64,000 bases of DNA from Streptomyces venezuelae ATCC 10712 (GTDB lineage: Bacteria; Actinomycetota; Actinomycetes; Streptomycetales; Streptomycetaceae), in NCBI RefSeq assembly GCF_008639165.1, contig NZ_CP029197.1, positions 6,080,001 through 6,144,000 of the forward strand. The letters are read 5' to 3'. Position 1 is the first letter of the stretch, and each line of letters starts with the position of its first letter. The position numbers and the translations under genes are program-made. The notes below the pieces were generated by a model, which saw only the letters and a program-made list of their open reading frames with translations, ran no database searches and was not told the DNA's origin. This document shows, in pieces, positions 23,963 to 32,509 of this stretch.

Positions 23963-25762
23963 TCAGCGTGTCCTGCGGATGGCGGTTGTGGCCGCCGTGG
24001 CGATGGCGGCGGGAGCGCTGGAGGGCTGGGGCAGGTGCAGCAGGGTGGTCCCCGGCAGGTGGCGGGACTTCGCGGTGAGGGTGAGCTGGAGTACGGCGCA
24101 GCCGGCGTTCGTGAGCTGCTTGACGCGGGTGACGGCTTCAGCAGTTTCGTCGGGGGTGTACTGGGCGTCGGTGACGATCACGAGAAGGCGGCCGGCGCCG
24201 GGGCGGCTGAGTTCCAGGCCGTGGTCGAGCGCGTCCAGGGCGTTGGCGAGGTTGTGGCTGCCGCCATTGGCGTGGAACTGGGTCACGCGCTCTGGTGCTC
24301 GGTGGGTGGGTCGGGTCAATGCGGTCAGGTGCCTGTCGTAGGCGATGGTGGCGGTACGGGAGTCGGGGTCGGTCAGGGCTGCTGCGCGTGCCACGATCCA
24401 GGCGGCGGACGCGACGGGTGCGCAGGCGGCACGCATGGAGCCGGAGACGTCGACGGCGATGCCCACGCGCAGCGGTGGGGTGGGGGAGTTCCGGCGGCGG
24501 GTGTGGGTGAACGGTTCCGCGGTGGGGACCGACCCGGCCGCGCGTTGAGCGTCGCGGGCGAGGGCTGCGCGCATGTTGAGGCGGCCGGGCGGGGTGGGGC
24601 TGGTGGTCCTCTCCTCGGTGCGTTCGCGGTAGGCGGCGGCACGCAGGGCTCGGCTCAGGCGCGAGGCGGAACTCTGCTCGGCGGAGGTGGGCCGGCGGCT
24701 GCCGGTGACCGGGTTGCTGTGGGGCGCAGGTGTGCCGTCGGGGTTGACGGTGGCGCCGCCGGAGTTGAAGACCGACTTGGCGGTGGCGGCGGCCTGGCGT
24801 CGCCGACTGGCTTGCTGGGCGCGGTCGTTGGCCTGGGCCCTTGACCGGGTGGCCATGGCGCTGGTCGCTGCGGCCTGTGCCGCGAGGTCGGCGGCGTCGG
24901 TGGCTGCCGCGCTGTCCATGACGACCCCCACGGCTCCGGACAGCAGATCGGGAAGGCCCTCCGGCACGGGCAGGGCGGGGGCCGCGATGTCCAGAGCGTC
25001 GCACCAGTCCTGAGCGTGCGCGAGCATGGTCGTGGCGTCGTGGTCGGCGCACTGGTGGGCCGCGGTCCAGATGCGGGTGAGCGTGGCCAGCAGGTCTGCG
25101 CCCAGCACCTTTTCGCACAGATCGGAGACGGCCTGGGTCTCGCCGGCGTCCAGGATGCCGACGTCACGGCGGCCGAGGATCAGGGCCGCCACGGCGGCGG
25201 CGTGCTCGACGCCCTGAAGGGTGGGGTGGGCGACGTCGGGCATGACCAGGGTACGGGCGCTGGTGCGCAGGTACGTGCGGTCCGTGGGCCGCCTGGTCAG
25301 GTGTGCGCCTTCGACACGGCTCTCCTCCAGCAGGAGCGCGGCCTCGACGAGACGGGGGTTCGCTCCGGCAGGCGCCGTCCAGACGGAGTGGGCCGCGTGC
25401 GCGGCCTCGTGGACGAACACTCCCCAGGCGGCGGGATACCGCTCCTCGTCGCCCACGATCCGCGGGTGGATCTCGTGGGGCTGGAGCGGAGCGAACAGGC
25501 CGGCGTCGAACTCGACCTCACCCAGAGTGGGGAAGAACGCGGCCGGTGCGCCGCTGCGGGTGCCGGGGCGGCAGGTGACGAGGAGGTCCTGGCGGCCGGA
25601 GAGGGCGACCAGCCGGTCGCCGAGCTCGGCTCCCACGCGAAGCCACGCGCCGGGGGAGGAACGGGGTTGCGCGGGTGGGGCGCCGTCGTCGTCCCATCGC
25701 GCGAGGTCGGCGTCGTCCTCCGGCGTGGTGGCGGGGGACTGGACGTGGTGGTGGGCGCTCAT
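23963..25762 (-). CDS. VWA-domain protein with an N-terminal zincin-like region
   Basis: A 599-residue protein. A putative metallopeptidase-like region contains WGVFVHEAAHAAHS, an HExxH motif (H118-E119-x2-H122), followed by LLEESRVEGAHL. The C-terminal third is a von Willebrand A domain with an intact MIDAS motif, VAVDVSGSM-like (DVSGSM at about 438-443) and VIVTDAQYTPDE. A helical, Ala/Arg-rich linker joins them. This is the domain order of VWA proteins that work with MoxR-type AAA ATPases, and the MoxR-like gene lies directly upstream with an ATGA overlap. In known pairs the ATPase and VWA protein remodel or activate a client; the client here is unknown. Confidence 0.82.
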   Translation of the reverse strand: MSAHHHVQSPATTPEDDADLARWDDDGAPPAQPRSSPGAWLRVGAELGDRLVALSGRQDLLVTCRPGTRSGAPAAFFPTLGEVEFDAGLFAPLQPHEIHPRIVGDEERYPAAWGVFVHEAAHAAHSVWTAPAGANPRLVEAALLLEESRVEGAHLTRRPTDRTYLRTSARTLVMPDVAHPTLQGVEHAAAVAALILGRRDVGILDAGETQAVSDLCEKVLGADLLATLTRIWTAAHQCADHDATTMLAHAQDWCDALDIAAPALPVPEGLPDLLSGAVGVVMDSAAATDAADLAAQAAATSAMATRSRAQANDRAQQASRRRQAAATAKSVFNSGGATVNPDGTPAPHSNPVTGSRRPTSAEQSSASRLSRALRAAAYRERTEERTTSPTPPGRLNMRAALARDAQRAAGSVPTAEPFTHTRRRNSPTPPLRVGIAVDVSGSMRAACAPVASAAWIVARAAALTDPDSRTATIAYDRHLTALTRPTHRAPERVTQFHANGGSHNLANALDALDHGLELSRPGAGRLLVIVTDAQYTPDETAEAVTRVKQLTNAGCAVLQLTLTAKSRHLPGTTLLHLPQPSSAPAAIATAATTAIRRTR

Positions 25763-26964
25763 CGCGAGCGGCCCTGGTGCGCGGAGCTGGTGACGCCCGG
25801 GGGGCGCCGGAGGGCTGAGGCGGACAGCTGCTTGCCGAGGGTGAGGGGCGCGATCTTCTTGACGCCGACGGCCTTGATGACGGCGTCGGCGACGGCGTCG
25901 CGATCCTCCTCAGGGGCGATGCCGACGAGGTTCGCGAGCGCGGCGTTGGTGCCGAGGACGGCCTCGGTCTTCTGGTAGCTGAGCAGCTCGCGCAGCTGTG
26001 GGGCCCAGCCCAGCTCGCCGAGTTCGACTTGGCGGGAGAGGTGTCGGGCGACCCGGACCACCCGGGCGTCGATCTTCAGCGCCAGGGCGAGGTCGTAGTC
26101 CGTGCCGATCTGGATCTGCACGCTGAACCGGGACGACAGTGCCTCCGTCAGGACCGCTCCGTGGACGCCGGGATTGTGGCCCGCCACCACGTAGAAGCCC
26201 GGCTCGGCCTTGATGGTCTCGCCCTTGTGGGCCTTGACCTGGATCTGCCTGCGCCCGTCCATCGCTGGGTACAGCGCCGCCAGGACCTTCGGTGAGATCA
26301 AGGTGGCATCGTCGATCAGCAGGGCGCGGCCCTCGGTCATCGCGGTGACCAGCGGCCCGTACTGGAAGACGTAGCCTCCCGCGTCGGCCTGCGTGTACTC
26401 GCCGATCAGGTCGCCGACCGTGGTGTCGCCGTCACCGGCGACGGTGAGCAGGTCCGGGAACGCTGCCTCGACCAGACTCGTCTTGCCGGTTCCCGGAGGG
26501 CCGTAGAGCAGCACCGGCACGTCGGCGTCGCGCAGGCGATTCAATGCCTCGACGTCGGGCAAGTCGGCCAGTTCCCGGGGGTGGTAGAGCTGGCCCCCCG
26601 CGCGGCGGATCGGGCCGGTCTGCCGGGGCGCTGCTGCCGCGGGAGTGGTCGTGCGGGCCGTGGTCGTCTGGGCCCGGGAAGCGTGGGTGCCCGGTGGGCT
26701 GATCACAGCGGTCTGCGCGGCTGCAGCGGTCTTCGCGTTCGCTCGGAATTCCGGCTGTCCCGTTCCGCTTTGGTCGGCTTCGCCGCGTCGCACCAGGGTG
26801 AGCGCGGCGTTGCGGACGGCGCCGTGGGAGTGGCCCAGCTGCCGGGCCATGTCCCCGATGGTGAGCTTGTCCGCCGGCCGATCGGCCAGCAGCCGGGCCA
26901 CCTTGGCCCGTAGTTCGCCGCCCTTGGTCCGTGCTGGACTGGTAGGCGTTCCGGGTGTGGTCAA
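25759..26964 (-). CDS. MoxR-like AAA+ ATPase with N-terminal winged helix
   Basis: A 401-residue protein. Residues about 15-70 form a winged-helix-like segment (KLTIGDMARQLGHSHGAVRN, AALTLVRRGEAD). After a Thr/Ala-rich linker comes an AAA domain with Walker A GPPGTGKTS (155-163) and a Walker B equivalent ALLIDDATLISPKVLAAL, where the usual DE is DD. VVAGHNPGVHGAVLTEALSS corresponds to sensor 1 and the region after it. The DNA-binding-like N-terminus is unusual for MoxR proteins and hints that the pair acts on DNA-bound clients or regulates its own operon. TTG start, GAAGGA 8 bp upstream. It is first in the MoxR-VWA cassette. Confidence 0.82.
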   Translation of the reverse strand: MTTPGTPTSPARTKGGELRAKVARLLADRPADKLTIGDMARQLGHSHGAVRNAALTLVRRGEADQSGTGQPEFRANAKTAAAAQTAVISPPGTHASRAQTTTARTTTPAAAAPRQTGPIRRAGGQLYHPRELADLPDVEALNRLRDADVPVLLYGPPGTGKTSLVEAAFPDLLTVAGDGDTTVGDLIGEYTQADAGGYVFQYGPLVTAMTEGRALLIDDATLISPKVLAALYPAMDGRRQIQVKAHKGETIKAEPGFYVVAGHNPGVHGAVLTEALSSRFSVQIQIGTDYDLALALKIDARVVRVARHLSRQVELGELGWAPQLRELLSYQKTEAVLGTNAALANLVGIAPEEDRDAVADAVIKAVGVKKIAPLTLGKQLSASALRRPPGVTSSAHQGRSR

Positions 26965-27094
26965 AACGAGGGTCCTTCAACAGATACGGGAGCGTGAGGG
27001 GTGGGCGATGCGCTGGAGGGGCTGGCCGCTCTCGGAGCGGATCACGGACTGTTCCGGCATCGGCGACCGGGCCAACCGAGGCGTACGTCGGCAC

Positions 27095-27343
27095 TCACCG
27101 GCCGACCGGGGGCTCGGTACAGGTGCAGCGGATGGCCGGCGACGAGCAGCTCGCTGGCTGCGGAGCAGGACCTTGCGCCTGCTCCGTACCGGGTTCCGTC
27201 GCGTGGCAGGCGCAGCTTGGCGTCTCTTCGAAGCCGTCCTGGAGCAGGATCCGCCGGGCGGCGGCGTTGTAGCCGGTGGTGGTGATCTCGCCGGTGATGC
27301 TGTGCCGGATCGGGATGAACGGCTCGGCTGGTGATTCGGGCAA
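27095..27343 (-). CDS. short protein with half of the paralogous 80-residue domain
   Basis: An 82-residue protein. PIRHSITGEITTTGYNAAAR and RILLQDGFEE match the first half of the domain present in five other proteins here; the second half is replaced by a Cys-rich tail with CACH and CTC. TTG start 8 bp after AGGA, 10 bp downstream of the MFS transporter gene. It may be a truncated copy or a stand-alone half-domain. Function unknown. Confidence 0.55.
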   Translation of the reverse strand: MPESPAEPFIPIRHSITGEITTTGYNAAARRILLQDGFEETPSCACHATEPGTEQAQGPAPQPASCSSPAIRCTCTEPPVGR

Positions 27344-27353
27344 GGTGGGAGTC

Positions 27354-28631
27354 CTATCGGCGGTGGCGGGGACGTGGTGGGGTGGCGGTGCGGCGGTGCC
27401 GGCCCGGCTGGCGGCGGGGGCCGAGCACGGGCCGGGAGAGTACGAAGACGGTGGTGGCGATGGCGGCGCCCGCGGCGGGGAGCGCGGACAGGCCGAGGAT
27501 GTGGTCGGCGAGGGTGCCGGCGAGGACGGTGCCCGCGGCCTGGCCGGTGCCGACGGCGAGGATCAGCCACGAGTACGCCTCGGTGGTCCGCGAGGCGGGG
27601 GCGAGGGCATCGATCGTCTCGAAGCCGCAGGTGATGACCATGGTGAGGAAGAGCCCCGGTAGGGCGGCGGCGACGATCGCCGCGTGCGGGCCCGGCTGGG
27701 TCAACAGCGCCAGCCACCCGACTGTGAACAGGGCGGATGTACAGCTGAGTTGGGTGGCGGGCGCGGCGCGACGGGCGAGGCGTGCGAAGAGCAGGCCGCC
27801 GAGGAATGATCCGGTGGAGAACGCGGCGGGCAGTACGCCGGTCAGCCAGGCGGCTTGATTGGTTTCGGCGATGGCCGCAGCCCAGACTCCCAGCCCGCCC
27901 AAGGACACCCCGAGTGCAGCGAGCCCCATGCACAGCAGCACCATGCCGCCGCTCACGAGCCGGTGTCGTTTCAATGGCCGGGCGGACTCGACCGCTTCCT
28001 CTCGGTGGGGGCGCCAGGTGCGCGAGGGCGCGGAGGTGAGGACGGTGGCGGTGCCGACGAGTACGAGTGCGGAGGCCGCGGCCAGTGCGGCGTCGGCTCC
28101 GAACGTGGTGGCGAGCCAGGTGGCCAGGAGTGGGCCGGCGACATACATCAAGCCCTGGGCGCCGGTGTCGAGGGCCTGGATGACCTTTCGCTGCCCCAGG
28201 TCGGTCACGACACTCGGCCACAGTGACCTCAGACCGGATTCCAGCGGCGGGGCGGAGAGGCCGGCGAGCGCGACCGCGGCTCCGATCAGCCACGTGCTGC
28301 CGCCTGGACCGATGACGGGCAGGGCGAGCAGGCTGCTGCTGGAGACGATGGCGGCGGGCGCGCTCACACGGGTCTGCCCATGCCGGTCCATGAGCCTGCC
28401 CTTCACCGGCTGGGTGACGCTGGCGGTCAGCCCGTAGATGGCGGCAAGTGCGCTGGCCGTCGCCAGGGACCCTCCGCCACGCGTGACCCACAGAACCAGG
28501 GAGACGGCGACCATGCCGCTGGGCATCCGGCCGGTCAGGGTGCCGGCGAGCAGGCGCAGGACGTGGCGCGTGCCGAGAACGGCCCGGTAGGTCACGGGCG
28601 GTGAGGCGAGGGGGCGTTCGGCCAAGAGCAA
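27354..28631 (-). CDS. MFS transporter
   Basis: A 425-residue integral membrane protein with about twelve hydrophobic segments and a central cytoplasmic loop rich in charge (TWRPHREEAVESARPLKRHR), dividing the usual six-plus-six bundle. The loop motif GLTASVTQPVKGRLMDRHGQ between helices two and three matches the MFS motif A region. Drug or metabolite export is typical of this subgroup; no substrate can be assigned. A TTG start gives this length, and a GTG at 28595 (TYRAVLGTRHVLRLL) is an alternative without a good ribosome binding site. It is a distant counterpart of the transporter at 50.1 kb. Confidence 0.85.
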   Translation of the reverse strand: MLLAERPLASPPVTYRAVLGTRHVLRLLAGTLTGRMPSGMVAVSLVLWVTRGGGSLATASALAAIYGLTASVTQPVKGRLMDRHGQTRVSAPAAIVSSSSLLALPVIGPGGSTWLIGAAVALAGLSAPPLESGLRSLWPSVVTDLGQRKVIQALDTGAQGLMYVAGPLLATWLATTFGADAALAAASALVLVGTATVLTSAPSRTWRPHREEAVESARPLKRHRLVSGGMVLLCMGLAALGVSLGGLGVWAAAIAETNQAAWLTGVLPAAFSTGSFLGGLLFARLARRAAPATQLSCTSALFTVGWLALLTQPGPHAAIVAAALPGLFLTMVITCGFETIDALAPASRTTEAYSWLILAVGTGQAAGTVLAGTLADHILGLSALPAAGAAIATTVFVLSRPVLGPRRQPGRHRRTATPPRPRHRR

Positions 28632-28688
28632 GGAGGGCGGAGACTTTCCGGGAGGTGGCCGAGGCTCGCCCGCGGCCTCGTGCTGGAG

Positions 28689-29864
28689 TCAGAGGCGGCG
28701 CGGGACGCGGGGCGGGGCGGCCTTGGCAGGCGGAGGCGGCGGGGTGGACCGCACGGCGGGCGGGGGTATGAGGTGCCGTGGCTGCGGGGTGCGGTGCGGC
28801 GGCAGGACGGCGATCGTGTCCTGGAAGGCGATGAGCGCATGGCGGAGCTGCCGGTCCAGGACGTCGGTCTGGACCATGAGCCCCCGCAATCGCACTGACA
28901 GATCCCGACCGGTGACGGTCTCGGTGGCGAGCGCGAAGTCGGCGCATTCGGCCAGGAGGCCGGAGAGCTGGGAGAGGTGGCGAGGGCCGGCGCCGTCGCT
29001 TACGACGTAGTCGAGAACCTCGGCGATCTCCTGGCTCTGCGTGGCGCTGGCGATCTGCTCGATGAGGTCGGCCAACGGCGGAACCTTCCCCGCGCTGCGG
29101 GGAAACTTTCCGCGGGGATGCAGCACGCCGGGCTGAATGGCCGCAGGCAGGTCGCCCTGCGCCTGGTCGAGCGTGTCGTAGCGGCCCAGGACGCGCATCG
29201 TGGCGCTGTCGACGTCTCCGGCGACGATGAGGATGCAGTCCTCGGTGGGCTGGTCGAGGTCAGGGACCTCGACGACGGTGATCTGCCGACCAGCCGCGTC
29301 GTACCTGCTTTCGTACAGGTACATCATGTGGCGACGGCGGACATCGTGCGCGTGGGCGGTCCACCGTGCCTCTTCTGCAGCGGGCAGTTCGGGTCCGGGA
29401 GGCGGCGGGCCCACCTGTACGGCGAGGTCGCGCAGGAACCGTGCCCGGTCGGCCCAGGTGACGTGGCACTGCCGCGAGGTCGACCGGTCGGCGATCGACT
29501 GCTCGGAGAGGTGGCGGGCATGATCTGCTGCGGCTTCGAGGTCGTCCACGAGCAGGTTCCACCCGGCTACGTGCCGGGCGGATGGCTGGAACTCCATGGC
29601 GGTACGGGCCCGGTCGATGAGAAGGACCGTATGGGGCAGGAGCGCAGCGAACTCCATCTCCTGATCCCGGTGTTGTTCCGCCACGATCGCTCGCTCCACG
29701 GCGACGTGCTCGGGCCACCCGGTGCTTGCCCGCACACGAGCGACCGCGTCGTCCCCGCGTGCCTGGATGGAGGCGAACCGTTTGGCGTAGGCCGCCAGTG
29801 CGTCGAGCGCCGCACGGACAGCGGGCGAGCCGGACTCGCCAGAGTTGTTGCGAGGTTGCGTCAC
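28689..29864 (-). CDS. helical protein with a predicted binding segment, function unknown
   Basis: A 391-residue protein. Residues 1-130 are helical (ALDALAAYAKRFASIQARGD, AIVAEQHRDQEMEFAALLPH), the middle has RYDAAGRQITVVEVPDLDQP and DCILIVAGDVDSATMRVLGR, a mixed alpha/beta segment, and the C-terminal part is another helical unit (LSVRLRGLMVQTDVLDRQLR) before a Pro-rich tail. It looks like two of the small helical proteins joined around a short domain. GTG start overlapping the upstream stop (GTGA). No family was recognised. Confidence 0.62.
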   Translation of the reverse strand: MTQPRNNSGESGSPAVRAALDALAAYAKRFASIQARGDDAVARVRASTGWPEHVAVERAIVAEQHRDQEMEFAALLPHTVLLIDRARTAMEFQPSARHVAGWNLLVDDLEAAADHARHLSEQSIADRSTSRQCHVTWADRARFLRDLAVQVGPPPPGPELPAAEEARWTAHAHDVRRRHMMYLYESRYDAAGRQITVVEVPDLDQPTEDCILIVAGDVDSATMRVLGRYDTLDQAQGDLPAAIQPGVLHPRGKFPRSAGKVPPLADLIEQIASATQSQEIAEVLDYVVSDGAGPRHLSQLSGLLAECADFALATETVTGRDLSVRLRGLMVQTDVLDRQLRHALIAFQDTIAVLPPHRTPQPRHLIPPPAVRSTPPPPPAKAAPPRVPRRL

Positions 29865-30928
29865 CGGCGTCTCACCGTGGGCTCCGACAGGGCAGGCGCA
29901 GGTGCCAGAGCCAGCGTTCGGCTCCCAGCGCGGCGCCCCTGTTCGAGGGGCAGGGGCACGCTGGCGAGGGTGCACAGGGAGAGGGCGACGAGCTCGTCGC
30001 CGCCTTCCACGAGCCACCAGCCGAGCGGGTCGGGGTGCGCCGTGACCGGCTTCGGCCCGGTCTCATCGGCCGGCGCCGTGACGATGACCTCCACCCGGTG
30101 GAGGAAGTCGGCCTCGTACTCGGTGGGGGCGCCCAGGGTCCGGATCGCCGCGATGACGAGCGGCGCGGAGGCGGTGAACCGGACGTAGGCATCGACGAGG
30201 TCGGCCGGGGCGGGGTCGGGGATGGTGCCGGCCTCGTAGGTCTCCCGTGCCCAGGTGAGATCGTCCGACAGATCGGCGGCGTGCGCCTGCAGGACCGAGC
30301 GGGTGTAGGCCGGGAGGAGCCCGGTGCGAATGACGTGGGCGGCGGCCGAGGCGGTCGGCTGCACCGTCACGCCGGGTGGGGCGGTGGCGTTCGTCGGGCC
30401 CGGGACGTGGCCGGGCCGGAGGGCGCCGACGTGGTACGTGTCGAGGTGGGGGTCCTTGACGACGGCGAGTTCCGTTCCGTCGTCGCGCTTCAGGATGGCG
30501 GCCTGCCGTACCCGGTTGGCCGCCAGAGTCTGGGCGATGGGCCCGGTGCTCCACAGGCCGCCTGCGAGGTCCTCCTGCCAGACACGGAGCGAGTAGTTCT
30601 CGACTCTCGCGGTCCACTGTCCGGGCAGGTGCTCGGCCACGTCGAGCGCGATGTCCCCGATGTACCGCTCGTTGCTGGGCGTGAGCTGCAGACCGAGAGT
30701 CCGCTCGGCGACGGCGCCGAGGGTGATCAGGGCCTGGCGGGCAAGGGCGAGATCGGACAGCGGCAGGACCATGTCGCCGGAGTCGTTCTTATCGAACCCG
30801 GACAGCTCCATGGCGGTGCGGGCCCACTGCCAGGCGTCACCGTCGACGAGGCCGACGATGCCATCGCGGTCACTGGAGAACAGAGTGATCCGGGTGACGG
30901 AGCCCGCGGCTGGTTCACGGGAGTTCAG
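29861..30928 (-). CDS. LPGxWT-family protein with apparent CTG start
   Basis: Predicted 355 residues. An N-terminal unit (TRITLFSSDRDGIVGLVDGD, AWQWARTAMELSGFDK) precedes the paralogous region: IALDVAEHLPGQWTARVENY, RQAAILKRDDGTELAVVKDP, and HVIRTGLLPAYTRSVLQAHA. A third part, YVRFTASAPLVIAAIRTLGA and HPDPLGWWLVEGGDELVALS, closes it. The first ATG in frame is well inside the N-terminal unit. A CTG at 30926-30928 sits 8 bp after AGAGGA (30937-30942) and just before the stop of the upstream gene, so the genes overlap by 14 bp. I infer a CTG start. Function unknown. Confidence 0.65.
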   Translation of the reverse strand: MNSREPAAGSVTRITLFSSDRDGIVGLVDGDAWQWARTAMELSGFDKNDSGDMVLPLSDLALARQALITLGAVAERTLGLQLTPSNERYIGDIALDVAEHLPGQWTARVENYSLRVWQEDLAGGLWSTGPIAQTLAANRVRQAAILKRDDGTELAVVKDPHLDTYHVGALRPGHVPGPTNATAPPGVTVQPTASAAAHVIRTGLLPAYTRSVLQAHAADLSDDLTWARETYEAGTIPDPAPADLVDAYVRFTASAPLVIAAIRTLGAPTEYEADFLHRVEVIVTAPADETGPKPVTAHPDPLGWWLVEGGDELVALSLCTLASVPLPLEQGRRAGSRTLALAPAPALSEPTVRRR

Positions 30929-31334
30929 GTGCAGGGTCCTCTCGGTGTTGGTGCCCGGGCGGGCAGGGTTCGCAGTGGAAGGCGGTGAGGTGGTCGATGC
31001 CGAGCTGGTAGAGCTGACGGTCGGCGACGTCGAGGAGGTCGGCGGCGCGCAAGTACCGCTCGGCGAGGACGGGCTGACCGTGCTCGCGGCACCAGGCCCC
31101 TGTGGTGCGCAGTGCGTCACGGAGGGCGAGGAGCGGGCTGGTCGCGGTGCCGGTCAAGGCGTCGACGATGACGTGGACCTCGGCGGCGCACCGCTCGTCG
31201 CCCAGGTGCTGTGTCCAGGCCCGGACGGACTCGGCGGGATCCGGCAGCGCGAGGGCGGCCAGGTAGCGGAGCGTCTGTGTACGGGCGCGGCGGCGTAGCT
31301 CCGTGCCAGCCGGAGTCTGATCGGCGACGGTCAC
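30915..31334 (-). CDS. small helical protein
   Basis: A 139-residue protein of repeated helical pairs (LRRRARTQTLRYLAALALPD, AEVHVIVDALTGTATSPLLA, YLRAADLLDVADRQLYQLGI) that could form a TPR-like or helical-bundle fold, ending in FHCEPCPPGHQH, a possible Cys/His metal site. GTG start overlapping the upstream stop (GTGA). It lies between an 80-residue-domain protein and an LPGxWT-family protein. Family not recognised. Confidence 0.62.
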   Translation of the reverse strand: MTVADQTPAGTELRRRARTQTLRYLAALALPDPAESVRAWTQHLGDERCAAEVHVIVDALTGTATSPLLALRDALRTTGAWCREHGQPVLAERYLRAADLLDVADRQLYQLGIDHLTAFHCEPCPPGHQHREDPAPELP

Positions 31335-32059
31335 CGGCTTCGTCCCGGTTCACCAGGTGCTGCCGGTACAGGGAGATGGGCCTCGTACTCGCGTACTCGG
31401 GCGTGGCCGAGCCGGTGGATGAGGCTCTGCAACTTCGCCGGGACCTCGACGGCGGCCTGCTTCGTACGGCCTGCGGACGAGGTGACGTCGGGTGCGGCGC
31501 GCAGGCGAAGGGCGATGCGGTCGACCTCGGTTTCCACGACCCGTAGGACACCGCTGAGCTCGGCCAGACGCCGGGCGTCGCGGTCGTGAGCCGGGCCGGG
31601 GAGGCTCGAGACGGCAGTGGCGACGGCAAGGAGCACGTCGGCGGCGGGCCGCAGGAGACTGTCCTCGCCCTGGGCCAGAGCGGCCAGAGCTCGTCCCGAC
31701 TCGTGCGGCTGCTGGAGGTCCGTCCCGCCCGCCGCCCGAGCCTTCAGAGTCTGGGCCGCCGCCGCCACGGACGGCGGGACGTCCACACCGTCAGCCGACG
31801 GGACGGACGCCGGCGACAGAGCCGCGTCGAGGCGAACGGGGTAGCGGGCGGCGCGCAGCATCTCCGCGGCCAGGGAGGCGTGCTCGTTCTCCCACTCCAC
31901 GCCCATGTCGAAGGGGAGACGGTGCCAGATGCCGCGCAGCGTGTACTCCTTGACGAACCCCGCACGCGCGAGCAGCTCGGAAGCCAGGCCGTCCATCGGC
32001 CCCTCCGCCTCCACCTCGCCGCCCCGACCGCGGACGATCGTGATCAGGTCATCGGTCAC
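31331..32059 (-). CDS. 80-residue-domain protein with helical C-terminus
   Basis: A 242-residue protein. It opens with the paralogous domain (ITIVRGRGGEVEAEGPMDGL, ELLARAGFVKEYTLRGIWHR, then LAAEMLRAARYPVRLDAALS). The rest is helical (LLRPAADVLLAVATAVSSLP, RVVETEVDRIALRLRAAPDV). The same order, domain then helical tail, is seen at 21168-21856. GTG start with GTGA overlap to the upstream gene. Cytoplasmic, function unknown. Confidence 0.65.
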   Translation of the reverse strand: MTDDLITIVRGRGGEVEAEGPMDGLASELLARAGFVKEYTLRGIWHRLPFDMGVEWENEHASLAAEMLRAARYPVRLDAALSPASVPSADGVDVPPSVAAAAQTLKARAAGGTDLQQPHESGRALAALAQGEDSLLRPAADVLLAVATAVSSLPGPAHDRDARRLAELSGVLRVVETEVDRIALRLRAAPDVTSSAGRTKQAAVEVPAKLQSLIHRLGHARVREYEAHLPVPAAPGEPGRSR

Positions 32060-32487
32060 CGGCCACGCCCCTGGCCCGAGACCGGGACGGAGCCCACCGG
32101 CCGTGAGGGTGCCGGCGCGGCCTGGGCGGAGACGCTCGGCCGGTACTGCGCCGAGCGGATTCCGGCGGCCTGCGCGATCCGGGAGCGGCGCTCCTCCAGC
32201 CCGGCCCGGGGCTGGACCCGGGGCGGACCGGCGCTCTGGGACGGGTCGAGGGTGTAGTCGGCGTAGACGTCGAAGCCCCGCTGGCGCAGGTCATGGACGG
32301 CTTGCCGCGCACGGCGCACTCCGTCGTACTCCGGCATGGCCAGCCGGTACAGCCCCGGCTGCTCGGGGACGGGCTCGAACTGCTCGGCGGTCAGGTACCA
32401 GTGCGCCAGATGAGGCGGTGTATGGGCGGTGGCGGAAGCGACGAACCCGTGGTCGGGGTGCCGGCCGAAGGTGAAGTGCTGATTCAG
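32056..32487 (-). CDS. 80-residue-domain protein with apparent CTG start
   Basis: Predicted 143 residues, beginning NQHFTFGRHPDHGFVASATA. This is continuous with the paralogous domain (LAHWYLTAEQFEPVPEQPGL, YRLAMPEYDG, QAVHDLRQRGFDVYADYTLD) and a basic Pro-rich tail. The only well-placed initiator is CTG at 32485-32487, 5 bp after AAGGAG (32493-32498); starts further upstream lie inside the preceding gene. Comparison with paralogues shows that the N-terminal residues after this CTG belong to the domain. Function unknown. Confidence 0.65.
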   Translation of the reverse strand: MNQHFTFGRHPDHGFVASATAHTPPHLAHWYLTAEQFEPVPEQPGLYRLAMPEYDGVRRARQAVHDLRQRGFDVYADYTLDPSQSAGPPRVQPRAGLEERRSRIAQAAGIRSAQYRPSVSAQAAPAPSRPVGSVPVSGQGRGR

Positions 32488-32509
32488 GAGGACTCCTTGA
32501 AGAGAGGGG

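Noticed and set aside
26977..28947. Minus-strand open frame of 656 codons over the MFS gene
   Set aside because: Shadow frame; the overlapping MFS reading has clear membrane helices.
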